This document shows positions 1 through 11,233 of a stretch of 64,000 nt of DNA, piece by piece (position 1 is the first letter of the stretch; each line of letters starts with the position of its first letter). This DNA is from Metaphire vulgaris (lineage: Eukaryota; Annelida; Clitellata; Crassiclitellata; Megascolecidae): NCBI GenBank assembly GCA_018105865.1, contig CM030852.1, positions 2,428,434 through 2,492,433 of the forward strand. The letters run 5' to 3'. The notes beneath the pieces are model-generated. The model was not told the origin of the DNA. It saw only the letters and a list, made by a program, of their open reading frames with translations, and ran no database searches. A program made the position numbers and the translations under genes.

Positions 1-34
1 TTGTTATCGCAACGTATTTTGATTCTGTGGACAG

Positions 35-3000
35 CTCGAGCAGTTTTCTGGCACTCGAGCGCTCACATACTCGGCGAGGCGATGGAGCGCCACTACGGTG
101 GTCACCTGTGCTATGGTCCTCCCATTGAGGAGGGATTCTATTACGACATGAGTCTGGAAAATAGGTACGCTGGAATCTTGCTACTTGAGGATCGCTTGTG
201 GTTATGGGAATATGATAAGAAATCCTGAAAAGCTGATTTGTCTGTGTAAAACGATTTGTTGTTATTGTCATTTTGGACTTGACTGATTTTTGCATTGAAC
301 ATTAAGTTTGATGCTGGAATTGTGCATCTTTTGTGTGTGTTTTACTTTTGATGAAGGCAAGTGTCTCCGTACGATTATCCGAACCTGGACACCATAGTGA
401 AAAAGATCGTGAAAGAGAAACAGCCGTTTGAGCGACTCGAGATGAAAAAGGAGGATCTTCTCAAAATGTTTGAGGTTTTTTTCTGAATTTCTTGACGCCG
501 CGTCTGTGCAGAACTGTTGACGACGCTCGGGTCGCGCCGTTAACCCCTTAACTGGGGATCCCAGATATATCCGTCCATTTTACATTGTTAAATACACAGT
601 TAAGGGGTTAACTCGGATTTCAGAATGTGAAGCCTTTTGGCGCTGGTTTGGAGTCGACCCAAAGAATAAAACCGAAAGAATCATCAAATGGAAGCCAGAA
701 CAGAAAGGAAAAGAGAAGTGAGAAGACCAAAGAGAAGATCGATGGATCGGTTTCTAGAGGACTCCAAGTCCCGTGGAATAACAGGAGGACAGAAGGATGA
801 CAGAAACTGGCTCTTTGAGGAATTAGCCAGGACCGAGAACGATAGAAGAATACCATAGAGAAATCAGTTGGGAGCCCGTCCATATAGTACGTACGCACTG
901 AAGGGGAGGGAGGGGTTGGATTTAGGAGATTTCGTTTATGTACGGTGTGCAAACAGGGGGACGGGCGGATGAAAATATGCTCTTTTTGCATACGTAATAT
1001 TTGGATGAGCCCTAGCTGGAAACAGCTTGACATGAAGCTAGAGATGTTGGACTTTGATGGTAGGTGTCAACAGGGTCTGTTTTAAGTAAAATTTATCACT
1101 GCACTAAACTCAGAAAATTTGTGGACATCTGCGCAGACAACAGGCAAGAAAAGGTTGTCCGGAAAATTTATCGCTGCACAGAGCACAGGAAATTGCATTT
1201 TACCACTGCACGTTTTCATTTTATCACTGCACATTTTCATTTTATCACTGCACATTTTCATTTTACCACAGTGCATTTTCATTTTACCACTGTGCATTTT
1301 CATTTTATCACTGCACATTTTCATTTTACCACTGTGCATTTTCATTTTATCACTGCACATTTTCATTTTACCACTGCACATTTTCATTTTACCACTGCAC
1401 ATTTTCATTTTACCACTGCGCATTTTCATTTTACCACTGCACATTTTCATTTTACCACTGCGCATTTTCATTTTATCACTGCACATTTTCATTTTACCAC
1501 TGCACATTTTCATTTTACCACTGCGCATTTTCATTTTATCACTGCACATTCTGTGTATCACTTGCACGTTAAAACAGGCCCTGGTACTCGGTTATGAGTT
1601 TGATTTAAATATCTTGTGCCTTTACTTGTTTCGTTCTCTGCCTTGACAGTACAACGAGTTCAAGCTGAGAATTATCAACGAGAAGATCGACAGTCCTACC
1701 ACAACGGTGTACAGATGTGGTCCGCTGATCGACCTCTGTCGCGGTCCGCACGTACGCCACACTGGCAAGGTCAAGGCTCTCCAGATCACAAAGGTAAGCT
1801 CGTCAGCTGACGATGTTACCTGCAAAATGACAATTCGGTTGATATGGTGTTGTAGAAGGATATTTGCAGTTTTGGTTGGTATTTCATGGCAGTGGAATTG
1901 ACTCATTTATTCTGTCAGTCATCTAGTCACTCGTTCATTCAGTTGCTCATTCATTCAGTTGCTCATTCATTCAGTTGCTCATTCATTCTGAATCATTCAG
2001 TTGCTCATTCATGGATGCTTTCATTTCCCAATACTTTCATTTGCCGATAAAAGTGCATTAATTATTCATTTATTTCAAACACTAATTCTTTAATCCATGA
2101 AATAATGGCTCAGTCAATGTGGCTTGTCTTTAAAGGGTTTTGGCAGTTTTATGTGGTACAGTGGATCCCACTTAATCGCATACCGCTTAATCGCATAATC
2201 GCATAACAACATAAAAACCCGAACCAGTGTTTTGTGTGTACAATTAATTATCAGACGTCCCGGCTATTCGCATAGCCCAGTTACCGGTAATCGCATAAGG
2301 AAGGCTTGCACGGCACCTATGCAATTAAGCGAGTTTCACTGTATTTCAGAACAACGAGATTGGCTCGTTCGTTCAGTTGCTCATGCATTCATTCATTCAG
2401 TCATTCGCTCACCGATGCTTTCATTTCTAATGAGTGCACGATGCGATTATGTTTTTTTCTCTTCTCAATAATTCATCTGTGTCATTATGCGGTCGGGGTT
2501 GCTCTTGCTGTCAGAATTCGTGCTCGTACTGGGAGGGAAAAGCGGACATGGAGAGCCTCCAGAGGATTTATGGGATTTCATTTCCGGATTCAAAGCAGCT
2601 GAAAGAGTGGCAGAGGATCCAGGAGGAAGCAGCAAAGAGAGATCATCGCAAGCTTGGCCGTGTAAGCGAAAATCTGGTTTGGCTGTCTTTTTTTTAGCTG
2701 CATGTCAATGTTTCCTTAACCCCTTTCCCGGGAACCCCGAATATATCCGTCCATTTTACATTGAGTTACGGTTAAATACACGGTAGAGGGGTTAACGGTT
2801 TTGTTCCGTTTTTCTGTTTGTTAAGGAGTATCTAGCGATGGCTGGCTGAGAAGGTTTTTCTATAAGTTATTCAAGTTTATTTGACTTTTATTTTATTTTT
2901 TTTATTTGACCGTTTGTTTATTTATTCTAGTTTATGCAATAAATATCTTGAATCTTTTAGCTGACAGAATGGCATTTGTCTCATAACACAAAGGAAACTC

Positions 3001-6000
3001 CATCTATTTGGACACAGATGCAGAATGAAAGAGGACAGAAAGATCAAAGCTCTAATGTTTGGAATGCTGGAGGGTGCCAATAAGAAAGGAAGACCGCATA
3101 AGGAATGGTGTGATGATATTGAAGAATGGTGTGGAAGCAGTTTACAGGATCTGAGTCACAGAGCAACGGACAGGAAAGAATGTGGAGATGTAGAATGTAG
3201 AAAACTGTAGAGAGGGCATTATACGCCATCGGGCAATGAGCCCGCTATTGGTGGCGGTCAGTGTTTAATCTAGACTCCTGGGCTCCGGGGGGGGGGGGGA
3301 ACTGACAAAGACGGGGGAATTCTGCTAGAGGCTGCTGTTCATGTAGTATGCCAAAATTTCCGGGGGGAATTTGAAATTTCCGGAGGGGAAAAAGGGCAAT
3401 TACCCCCCACCCCACAGAAACAGCCTAGATTAAACCCTAGTGGTGGTGGTGTCTATAATGCATGGGATTATTTATGGCTATTACTTTTGAAACTGTGCAA
3501 TATTTAATCAACACTTTTGATTTGCTTTTATAGGATCAAGAGTTGTTCTTTTTTCACGAGTTGAGCCCGGGCAGTTGTTTCTTCCTTCCACGGGGTGCAC
3601 ACCTCTACAACACCCTTTGCAATCTGATGAGGGTAAGTATGTAAATAATCACTTGCAATTGCTTGCTATTAAACCGGACATCTGTTCTACTTTTCTGCAT
3701 CTCATATTGAACTAAAATTGATATTATTGTTATTTTTATATAATTTGGGATGCTAGTTTAATTAGTTCTTTGGATAATCATATCGCATATGCAGTGTTTT
3801 ATCCAGACTCCAGGCCTTGGGGGGGCTTGAGGCTTTCAGAGGAAAATCGACTTGGTTGGAGGGGAAAAGACACAGTTCAATGCAAAATTTGTATAAGTGC
3901 TGGGATTTGGGGTGGGGGTTGAGGTTGGGGGGTACATCAATTTGTATAAGTGCTGGGATTTTGGGGTTGAGGGTTTTTTTTTGGGGGTTCTCCCTCCTAA
4001 CAGGCCTGTATAAAACACTGTGCAGATGGATAATTATGGAAGATTTCTGAAGATACTTTTGTGGTTTAAATCTATTTTGTGGCGTTCAGTCGGAGTATTT
4101 GAAGAGAGGTTTTCAAGAAGTCGTATCTCCAAACCTGTACAACATCAAACTATGGGAGAAGTCTGGACATTGGCAGCATTATGCAGTAAGTTTTATCTTA
4201 GCTCAGGATATCATAAATTTCAGTTATTTCTAACATCAACATCATCATCATCATCATTGCATTCTGCCAACTCATTAGTCGCAATTGTTAGCCAAAGGAC
4301 ATAAAATTTCCAAGCCTTTCTGTCTCATGTCCATTTTCTTCCTTCTTTGATTGCCAGTCACCTCTCTTTCAGATCTTCTTTGATATTATCATTCCTTTTT
4401 TTCTGGGCCTGCCTCTTCTTTTTCCCTCACTTCTAAGCATGGAGTGCTTTTTTGGGATTGTCTCGGGTCTTCCATCCTGTTTATGTGGCCATACCATCAT
4501 TATCATCGATGTCCCTTTATTTTCTACAGGATGATTGATATATACATTTATTTTTCGATATTAAGAAATTTGGTGGCTGTCTTATGTTGAGGAAATATGT
4601 GGAAATGTAAAAATTTCTTTTAGGAACATATGTTTTCATTTGAATCCGAAGGGGAAAAGTTTGCCCTGAAGCCAATGAATTGCCCGGGACATTGGTTAGT
4701 GAAGTTGTCGTTGATTGTTTTCACCTCTGAGTAGGAATACAAGAGGTGCTAAAGAAATAGTTCTTTATTACATTGAATGATAGACATTAATAATTGAATG
4801 GACCAGTGGAACAAGGAGACAACTGCAACCACCACCACCCACCCCCACCCCCGTGGTGAAATTATCAATAACCATTAAGGGGGTAACTGCTTTCACCTTC
4901 TCTTATTCTGCTGGGCCCTTCAATTGATAAAAGTAAAGTCCTTCTCGAGCAGTCAAGGCTAACCTCGGGGCTCAAAGCGCGACACTGATCTCCGTTACCA
5001 AGGACCTCAGCCAGGCGACTAGTGCAAGTTACATGATACGGGGCCAGTGTTCTCGTGCAACGCGCCTGTTTACTCATTTGCCGTCGCCGTCTGGCGAAAG
5101 AAGGTCGAGTCGACCTTAGGGCTCCTGCGGCAGTTGAACCCGAGACCTTCTGCTCCATCATCCAATGTTGTTACCACTCAGCTAACTTCCTGCCCATTCA
5201 ATTGATAGTTTCACCATTAAGGGGGGTAACTACATTTACCTCCTTATTCCACCGAACCCTTCAATTGTTGATTTCATGTGTTATGAGCAGAAAAATATTA
5301 AGTTTCTTGTTGTGCATTAATTATCTTTATCAGTTCCTTGTGTATTATCTTTATCAGTTCCTTGTGCATTAATTGTCTTTATCAGTTCCTTGTGCATTAA
5401 TTATCTTTATCAGTTCCTTGTGCATTAATTATCTTTATCAGTTCCCTGTGCATTAATTATCTTTATCAGGTCTCTGTGCATTAATTATCTTTATCAGTTC
5501 CTTGTGCATTAATTATCTTTATCAGTTCCTTGTGCATTAATTATCTTTATCATTTCCATTTGTTTCGGAGAGGTTCGATTTCTGTGTTGCAGCTTGATGT
5601 TCGACCACCGTCCGAGGTCGTGGAAGGAGTTGCCGGTTCGCTTTGCTGACTTTGGCGTTCTGCATCGGAACGAACTGTCGGGCGCTTTGTCCGGTCTGAC
5701 GCGTGTCAGGAGATTCCAGCAGGACGACGCGCACATTTTCTGCCGACCCGATCAGGTCAGAGTTCGAGTTTGGACACGGTTCGGTGCAAGTCTGATATGC
5801 GAAGATGGTTAAAATTTTTACTATGATTGCAAGCGGATTATTTCAGTTGCTTCTGGAGAGACCTGTTTATGCCCGGGTGGAGTAGTGGTTCGATTATTGG
5901 CAAGTGATTGGAGGGTTGTGGGTTCGAATCTGACCATAGCCACTGTGTTGAGACCGTGGGTAAGGTGGCAAACCCGTAATTGTCTCGCTCATCATCTTTA

Positions 6001-6997
6001 ACCCCTTTAGCAGCCATTTATTTGGAACATAATGTAAAATGAACACTTGTATGAGTCGTGGACAGTAAAGGGTTAAACTATAATCTTCTTTGTTGTTGAT
6101 CTACCAACTAATCATTTATAATCACTTGCAAAATCATTGCAGCTGTTCCCAACCTTCATAATCGTGTAATCCTACAAGGTTTTTAACAAATCTCATGAAC
6201 TTGGATTTGCAAATCATTTAATTAGTATTTCTCTGGGAATAATCTGATAATTTTAGTGAATGATTCTAGGCTTTTCTTCGATCATCTGAAAGATTTTATT
6301 CGGATCAATATAGTTAATCTTTTGATGATGGTAATAGTGCAGTTTTTAATTGTTCAAGACATTACTGGAGTTGATGTCATTGTACGGTTTCTGCAAACAC
6401 ATTTGTCCAAATTGCATTAGATCAAGGAGGAGATGGCTGGTTGCTTGGATTTCCTTAAATGTGTCTACTCGGTGTTTGGGTTCACCTTTCAACTCTGTCT
6501 ATCGACCCGTCCGGAGAAATTCCTCGGGGAGATAGCGCAGTGGGACGAGGCGGAACAGGTCTGTTCGGTTGTCTGTCTTCTTGGATATTTCATCCGTTAA
6601 AATACTTCTAATATTGAAGGTATAGCTTCAATACTGTGCTTCTTTTTGGTAATTTCATGCACAGCCCCCGATCTCTGACGCCGATTTTTTATTTAGAATT
6701 GCTTGACTGATTTCTTGAACGTTTGAGCGTCATTCTCCCTAATGCCTTATTATTTGTTTCTGTTGTTGTTGTTGTTGTTGTTGTTGTCGTCGTCGTCGTC
6801 GTCGTCGTCATAGCAACTGAAGGAGAGTTTGGATGAGTTTGGAGAGAAGTGGGAGTTCAACCACGGCGACGGGGCCTTCTATGGACCGAAGGTAAACGAA
6901 GTAACGTTTATTTCTGAATTACAACGATATGGGCGGAGTTAATTTTAACCACAGCTTCTCTGTTCTTGCCATTATTCTGTTTTCATCTTGGTGTGTG

Positions 6998-7030
<33 letters not shown>

Positions 7031-7340
7031 TATGTGTGTGTGTGTGTCGCTAACTTTGTGCAGTCATTTGTTTCGGTGCAGCAAAGGTCAAATCTTTGGT
7101 GTTGCTATTGATAGTATTGCTATCGATCTACCGATAATTGTGAAATCATCCTGTTCTCTGACATCCTTTAAGAAAAATCTTAAGACTTATTTGTTTAGAA
7201 GATCTTATTCTCTTCTGATTGTTTTCCATTTATATTTTTTGCTGATGACTGTTATCTTACCGGTATTTATTTTTATTGGACTCTGTAATGTGCCCTTGCT
7301 CCTGACATTTTGGTAATATGGCATACAAGAAATTGTCAGT

Positions 7341-7392
<52 letters not shown>

Positions 7393-9898
7393 GTGAAATT
7401 CTCTGTTTACCAGATTGACATAACGATCATGGATGCCTTGCGAAGACCGCACCAGTGCGCCACCATCCAGCTCGATTTCCAGCTGCCCATCAGATTTGAA
7501 CTTTCGTACATCAGGTACAGTGTTGAATTTAGGACTCGCGTGAATATTGCCACTAGCCCGTGTTATTACAACATATTAGTGTTTGAAAACACTTTCTGCG
7601 ATGAAATTTATAGCGTACTTTCTCGTTGGACAAACGCAGATGCTGTACAAAAGCTACGATACAGAGCATTGTGTGTTTATACATGGATAAGAGATAAGAA
7701 TCCTTGTTCTCATTCATTTCTTGCATTACTGCTGAGCTTCCAATGGGAAATCTGTTTTCGATCTTATTTGATTTACCTATTTTGCATCATTTTTGTAGTT
7801 TGAGATTAACCCCTTAACTGGGGATCCCGGATATATCCGTCCATTTTACTTTGAGTTACAGTTAATTACACGGTTACGGGGTTAATAGTTAGAACCAGGA
7901 CTGTTTTCAATAATACTTTTGGTGAACCGATGTCTCTGCTTAGAACTGAATAACCACTGATTCAACAGTTGTTGCAGTCAACTGTTACCTTGTGTTTTGC
8001 CAGTTTTCCTTAATTAAAGTATTTGAACTTATTTTAGAATTTTTTATTAAATTTATTTAATTGCTTACATGGTAGACAAAATGCTTGTTCAGCCTTATGA
8101 ACTTCTGTGTATGTGTGTTTGTTTCAAATTTCAACGAATTAATTGGTTTTGTTCGATTAATCGTTGTAAACTTTTTGCTAAATCTTTTAGCGGCGATGAG
8201 AAAAGTGAGAAGAAGAGGCCAGTGATCATACATCGAGCGATCCTTGGTTCAGTCGAGCGAATGATCGCGATTTTGTGCGAAAACTACGGCGGAAAATGGT
8301 CAGTATATTCTTGGTCTTTGTTAGTGTCTTTGTCAGTGTCTTTGTGTGTTCAGATGTCCCTTGGGTTACATTTGTTTCCGTGTTTTCTCTCCTTTAGGCC
8401 TTTCTGGCTGTCGCCGAGACAGTGCATGGTCATCCCAGTGGCGCCTCCTTTTGACGATTACGCTCGTAAGGTCAGTACGGTCTCTGTAAATGTAATTTTG
8501 ACTTAACTTCTGAATCGGTTCAAAAGAGAAGAGGAAGTATTGAATAAAGGATACGTAGATGCTTTGGATAAGGAGGCACTTATGCTTATCTGGAAGTCTC
8601 ACTGACTGACTGACTGACTGACTGACTGACTGACTGACTGACTGACTGACTGACTGACTGACTGACTGACTGACTGACTGACTGACTGACTGGGCTATTG
8701 AACGTATTTGAAATTGTGTCTGTGTGTAGGTTAAGGACGAGTTGTTCGTCGCTGGTTTCCTGTGCGAAGCCGACTTGGACTCCGGTGACACGATGAACAA
8801 GAAGATCAGAAATGCGCAACTGGCGCAGTATAATTTCATATTTGGTGGGTACCCAAGGGAGTAAGGGTTAACTCTGCTATGCCATGTCCTCCTTGTGTTT
8901 GCATTTCTGAATATTGACCCATCTATATAGTACATACGCACTGAGGGGAGGAGGAGGTTGGATTTAGGCAATTTTGCATATGTACGGTGTGCAAACGGTT
9001 GATGGGGGCTGAAAATATACCTTTTTTGCGTACGTACTATATGGATGAGCCCTAATCAGCTAACAGGCATTCTTTCTTTTTAACTGAAGTGTTAGGTTGT
9101 TTTGTATAATCACCTACTAATGAGATCATTTTAATTAATTCTAGTATTTCCAGTCAAATGATATAATGCCTTAAAAGTAAATGCACAGGATATAGCCCTA
9201 GCATCATCATCATCATCGTCATCATGTGTTTTGCTTTCACTGATCAAGTGGATTGATTATCATGATCCAAGCATGAATTGAGCTACATGCTGTATACACT
9301 AGGAAGTTTAAACAGAATAAATTTACTTATGTTTTGTGGGTGACATGTCGAGCTTGGGAAATAACAGACTTCTTTTCCATTTAACCCTTTTGCCCGGCAA
9401 CCAGTATGTTATGAAGCCAAAATATCGGCCTTACATAGCCAAAGGGTTAAGTCTAGGATGGGATTCTTATGTTGAGAGTTTCTGATTTTAAATGTATAGT
9501 GTGTTAAACTCAAAATCACTGCGTGGCGGTTGGAAACTGCGGCACGCGCACAGCTTGTCATGTCTTGTCATGCGCACAGCTTAGAGGGAACATTGCCCAC
9601 CCACCCGTTGCACACTGTACATATGCAAAATCTCCTAAATCCAACCCGCCCCTCCCTCGTCAGTGCATACTGTATGTACTTTATGGATGGGCCCTTTGCT
9701 GAATGTGTTTCCATCGCGAGTCAGTAGAAGTGTGTGTGTGTTGTTTCAGTTGTCGGAGAGAAGGAGCAGCAGAACAGCACCGTTAATGTTCGTACGCGCG
9801 ACAACAAGGTACACGGGGAACATCCGTTGGCGCACGTCAAAGCTCGTTTCAATTATTTCACTGAATCAAAAATCCTGGACGCGGAGGAAAAATTTTAG
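35..9898 (+). CDS. TARS1: Threonyl-tRNA synthetase, cytosolic type (5' partial, 15 exons in window)
   Basis: Class II synthetase that charges tRNA-Thr. Exons read: 35-164, 357-474, 1650-1793, 2515-2661, 3534-3632, 4090-4185, 4624-4694, 5593-5755, 6421-6558, 6814-6891, 7414-7514, 8191-8298, 8398-8470, 8730-8844, 9750-9898. All are bounded by AG/GT, join without a frame break and give 575 full codons before the TAG. Visible: the editing-domain HxxxH (HSSAH) in the first exon, [11 protein letters not shown] in the third, motif 1 region GFQEVVSP, motif 2 around [13 protein letters not shown], and motif 3 [15 protein letters not shown]. Cys of MNCPGH, His of DDAHIF and His of IIHRAI match the known catalytic zinc ligands. 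The anticodon-binding domain follows and the protein ends AEEKF. The N-terminal extension and TGS domain (about 150 aa) lie upstream of the window. The paralogue TARS3 is not excluded. Introns are full of minisatellites and short transposons; the frame is intact. Confidence 0.96.
540..611 (+). mobile_element. 80-bp TTAA element (piggyBac-type MITE), copy 1
   Basis: TTAA, then CCCCTTAACTGG...CAGTTAAGGGG, then TTAA. The core shared by the family reads GGATCCC, ATATATCCGTCCATTTTACAT and TTAAATACACGG-like in this orientation. Located in TARS intron 2; this copy has a short internal deletion. Confidence 0.8.
870..1012. mobile_element. GGGCTCATCCATATAGTACG inverted-repeat element, copy 1
   Basis: Left GAGCCCGTCCATATAGTACG, right TACGTAATATTTGGATGAGCCC; G-rich centre with GGTTGGATTTAGG. 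In TARS intron 2. Confidence 0.7.
1198..1555. repeat. 21-bp minisatellite in TARS intron 2
   Basis: About 17 copies of CATTTTCATTTTACCACTGCA with C/T variation at two positions (ACC/ATC; GCA/GTG/GCG). The array is open in sense and antisense frames because the period is a multiple of three. Confidence 0.95.
1910..2015 (+). repeat. Minisatellite CATTCAGTTGCTCATT
   Basis: Five to six imperfect copies of ATTCAGTTGCTCATTC in TARS intron 3; a related patch recurs at about 2370-2420. Confidence 0.8.
2159..2341. mobile_element. 183-bp pogo/Tigger-like MITE
   Basis: TA flanks; ends CAGTGGATCCCACTTAATCGC and (complement) CAGTGAAACTCGCTTAATTGC form a roughly 20-bp inverted repeat. Inside, ATCGCATA is repeated. 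In TARS intron 3. Confidence 0.65.
2716..2795 (+). mobile_element. 80-bp TTAA element, copy 2
   Basis: TTAA-flanked; core with ATATATCCGTCCATTTTACA and GAGTTACGGTTAAATACACGG. The left end is altered to CCCCTTTCCCGGG. In TARS intron 4. Confidence 0.8.
2940..3228 (+). pseudogene. LINE reverse-transcriptase C-terminal remnant
   Basis: Frame with [20 protein letters not shown], then [16 protein letters not shown] and ATDRKEC, the typical conserved block near the C terminus of non-LTR retrotransposon ORF2 (FGH-x-RM ... GRP-x-x-W-x-DD). Truncated, in TARS intron 4. Confidence 0.7.
3262..3436. mobile_element. Inverted-repeat element, TTTAATCTAG family, copy 1
   Basis: Opens GTTTAATCTAGACTCC and closes CCTAGATTAAACCC. 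Inner hallmark AAATTTCCGGGGGGAATTTGAAATTTCC. Sister copies at 49404-49660 and 62818-62996. In TARS intron 4. Confidence 0.7.
3792..4020. mobile_element. hAT-like MITE, CAGTGTTTTATCC family
   Basis: Ends CAGTGTTTTATCCAGAC and its near complement CTGTATAAAACACTG; flanks CGCATATG/TGCAGATG agree at 6 of 8 positions. Inside, a block with TTTGTATAAGTGCTGGGATT is duplicated. In TARS intron 5. Confidence 0.65.
5040..5190 (-). repeat. tRNA-derived SINE, inverse copy
   Basis: On - : TTAGCTGAGTGGTAACAAC (A box), GGTCTCGGGTTCAACTGCCG (B box) and AGGAGCCCTAAGG. It lies between two 60-bp direct repeats (4870-4930 and 5212-5270, CCATTAAGGGGGTAACT...CCCTTCAATTG). In TARS intron 7. Confidence 0.55.
5313..5555 (+). 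repeat. 28-bp minisatellite just upstream of TARS exon 8
   Basis: About eight and a half copies of ATTAATTATCTTTATCAGTTC plus CTTGTGC, ending 38 bases before the exon at 5593. Each unit contains TTATCTTTATCAG, a pyrimidine-rich run followed by CAG. Confidence 0.95.
5868..5990 (+). repeat. tRNA-derived SINE
   Basis: GGGTGGAGTAGTGGTTCGAT (A box) and GTGGGTTCGAATCTGACC (B box), 45 bases apart, then an unrelated tail. In TARS intron 8. Confidence 0.55.
5998..6076. mobile_element. TTAA element, diverged relative
   Basis: TTAA CCCCTTTAGC ... GTAAAGGG TTAA, 79 bp, with the shared block AATGTAAAATG near the middle. In TARS intron 8. Confidence 0.55.
6761..6811 (+). repeat. (TGT)n(CGT)n at a TARS 3' splice site
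   Basis: (TGT)8 then (CGT)8 run straight into CATAG, the acceptor of the exon at 6814; the repeat itself serves as the polypyrimidine tract. Confidence 0.9.
6985..7048 (+). repeat. (TG)n microsatellite
   Basis: Near-perfect TG run in TARS intron 10 with one GGTA interruption. Confidence 0.9.
7125..7392 (+). mobile_element. LINE 3' end fragment with (AAT)n tail
   Basis: Frame reads [20 protein letters not shown] then KTYLF, the usual last residues of a CR1/L2/jockey-like ORF2, followed by a (AAT)n run at 7341-7391. In TARS intron 10. Confidence 0.6.
7806..7885 (+). mobile_element. 80-bp TTAA element, copy 3
   Basis: Full-length copy, TTAA on both sides, CCCCTTAACTGGGGATCCCGG at left and CGGTTACGGGG at right. 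In TARS intron 11. Confidence 0.85.
8598..8692 (+). repeat. (GACT)n microsatellite upstream of a TARS exon
   Basis: About 23 perfect GACT units, ending 37 bases before the exon at 8730. Confidence 0.95.
8916..9052. mobile_element. GGGCTCATCCATATAGTACG inverted-repeat element, copy 2
   Basis: Left CCATCTATATAGTACATACGCA, right TGCGTACGTACTATATGGATG then AGCCC; same centre. In the last TARS intron. Confidence 0.75.
9381..9450. mobile_element. TTAA element, short diverged relative
   Basis: TTAA CCCTTTTGCC ... AGCCAAAGGG TTAA, 70 bp. Inverted ends and TTAA flanks agree with the family but the core differs. In the last TARS intron. Confidence 0.5.
9598..9694. mobile_element. GGGCTCATCCATATAGTACG element, inverse partial copy
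   Basis: Body AAAATCTCCTAAATCCAACC and right end GTACTTTATGGATGGGCCC; left end truncated. Confidence 0.6.
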
Positions 9899-10879
9899 AG
9901 CGGAGCCTACTTCTTATTCCATAATTCGATGGGAATTGGTCTGGATTAGGGTCTAGAAGATTAACTTTATGCTTAAATTAAGTAACGTGTTAGAATTATA
10001 CTGATACTTGTTCCTCTTTCTAATACCTGGCTGTCTTATGTGACTGCTTGAATTGTGTTGTCTATGTGTAGATCTACGGGATTTTGGGGTTTTTCTGTTG
10101 TTGACGTTTCAGTTCTTGTGTTTTTGTGCAGAATTTGAATCGACTAATGACAGGCTTTAGGATTTTGTGAGATTGTCTTAACTGATACACAACAATGTGA
10201 ATAAACATCTCAGTTTCTTGGACATTAATGTTGCTATAAATTCGCATTAAAATAAGACCTGGAATTCAACTTGAGTTTCTCCTGCAATTAAAGTTGACAT
10301 CTGTGTAGGCTCTTTACGGTTGTTTCTCTTTTCTGCTATTGACATTTGAGATAAATGTGTAGCATTGCTCTCTATTAAATTTGCCTTTATTGGTTCATAT
10401 TTTCAAATTCATTCCAATCCACGTTGGATTATCAGAAAACTGATTTTTGAAACTCGATCATAATAATGTAACAGTAATTGAAGAGTTCACAAAGCTACAA
10501 ACGTTTGTTGGCTATTGACTCTGTTCTTAAACTTCAGGCAAACGTGATTTTTGCAGACATTGGTGATGGTGCTTTTATTTAAAAAATATACATTTATAAA
10601 TTGAAATTATGTCCAAATAATGGCCTAATATGAGCTCTATCAGAAAATTATCATAGATTTACCCAATTTTATTGGATAGGTTGTTCACTCTGTTACATAT
10701 ATTGTAGTGTGCTTTTAGGCACCCTGTTCTGGACATTTTAATTAATACATTTTAGGGTGATCTTATTAGGACGGTGTAGGCCTTACCAAGAAATTTTTAA
10801 GAATTCCAAGTAATTGCTGTTATTCAACATGAAAGATGAACAATGCCTACGATGGGCGTGGACTCATAATTTTTGTTTA
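9899..10879. other. TARS 3' UTR and intergenic spacer
   Basis: AT-rich sequence between the TARS stop and the UBE2Q promoter. Apart from the AATAAA near 10200 I see no gene, no inverted-repeat element and no large tandem repeat here; it is one of the few repeat-poor stretches of the window. Confidence 0.6.
10200..10205 (+). promoter_or_regulatory. Candidate poly(A) signal AATAAA of the TARS gene
   Basis: First AATAAA hexamer after the TAG at 9896-9898, about 300 bases into the presumed 3' UTR. No other hexamer is closer. Position inferred only from motif and strand. Confidence 0.5.
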
Positions 10880-11233
10880 CCTTTTCAGCAACCAATCACA
10901 GGGTTCGTACAATCAACATATAGACCATAATGCCCCGCGTGACTTATTAATCGACAAGCTTATTGGTCATTGTGGCTCAACGGGCGGGGTTTACCATCGA
11001 CAGCAAATACTCTCGAAGGCCGACCGGAAGTGGTCGTCGGCTCCATTGTTTATTCCGTTGTAACGAAACGAAGGAATGTTGTCTCTTCCATTGTTCGCTG
11101 TTAGCGACTAACAACGACGACGGTCGCCGTCCGCGACTAACGAACAACCGCGACTAACAGTAACGGCCGCCGCATTCCGCCGCCCGCCCCTCGTTTGCAG
11201 TTGTCGACCGATTGATGACCGGACCCGCCGAAC
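10880..11233 (+). promoter_or_regulatory. CpG-rich UBE2Q promoter and 5' UTR with CCAAT and ETS motifs
   Basis: Composition switches from AT-rich to CpG-rich directly upstream of the UBE2Q ATG. A CCAAT box (ACCAATCACA) lies near 10890 and a consensus ETS/GABPA-type site ACCGGAAGTG at 11023-11032, about 200 bases before the start codon. There is no TATA box. This is the usual look of a housekeeping promoter; the transcription start is not visible. Confidence 0.6.

Noticed and set aside
1064..1597. HFHFTTA repeat protein
   Set aside because: Generated by a 21-bp minisatellite inside a TARS intron.
8366..8971. 201-codon minus-strand frame
   Set aside because: Spans two TARS exons in antisense and a (GACT)n repeat.
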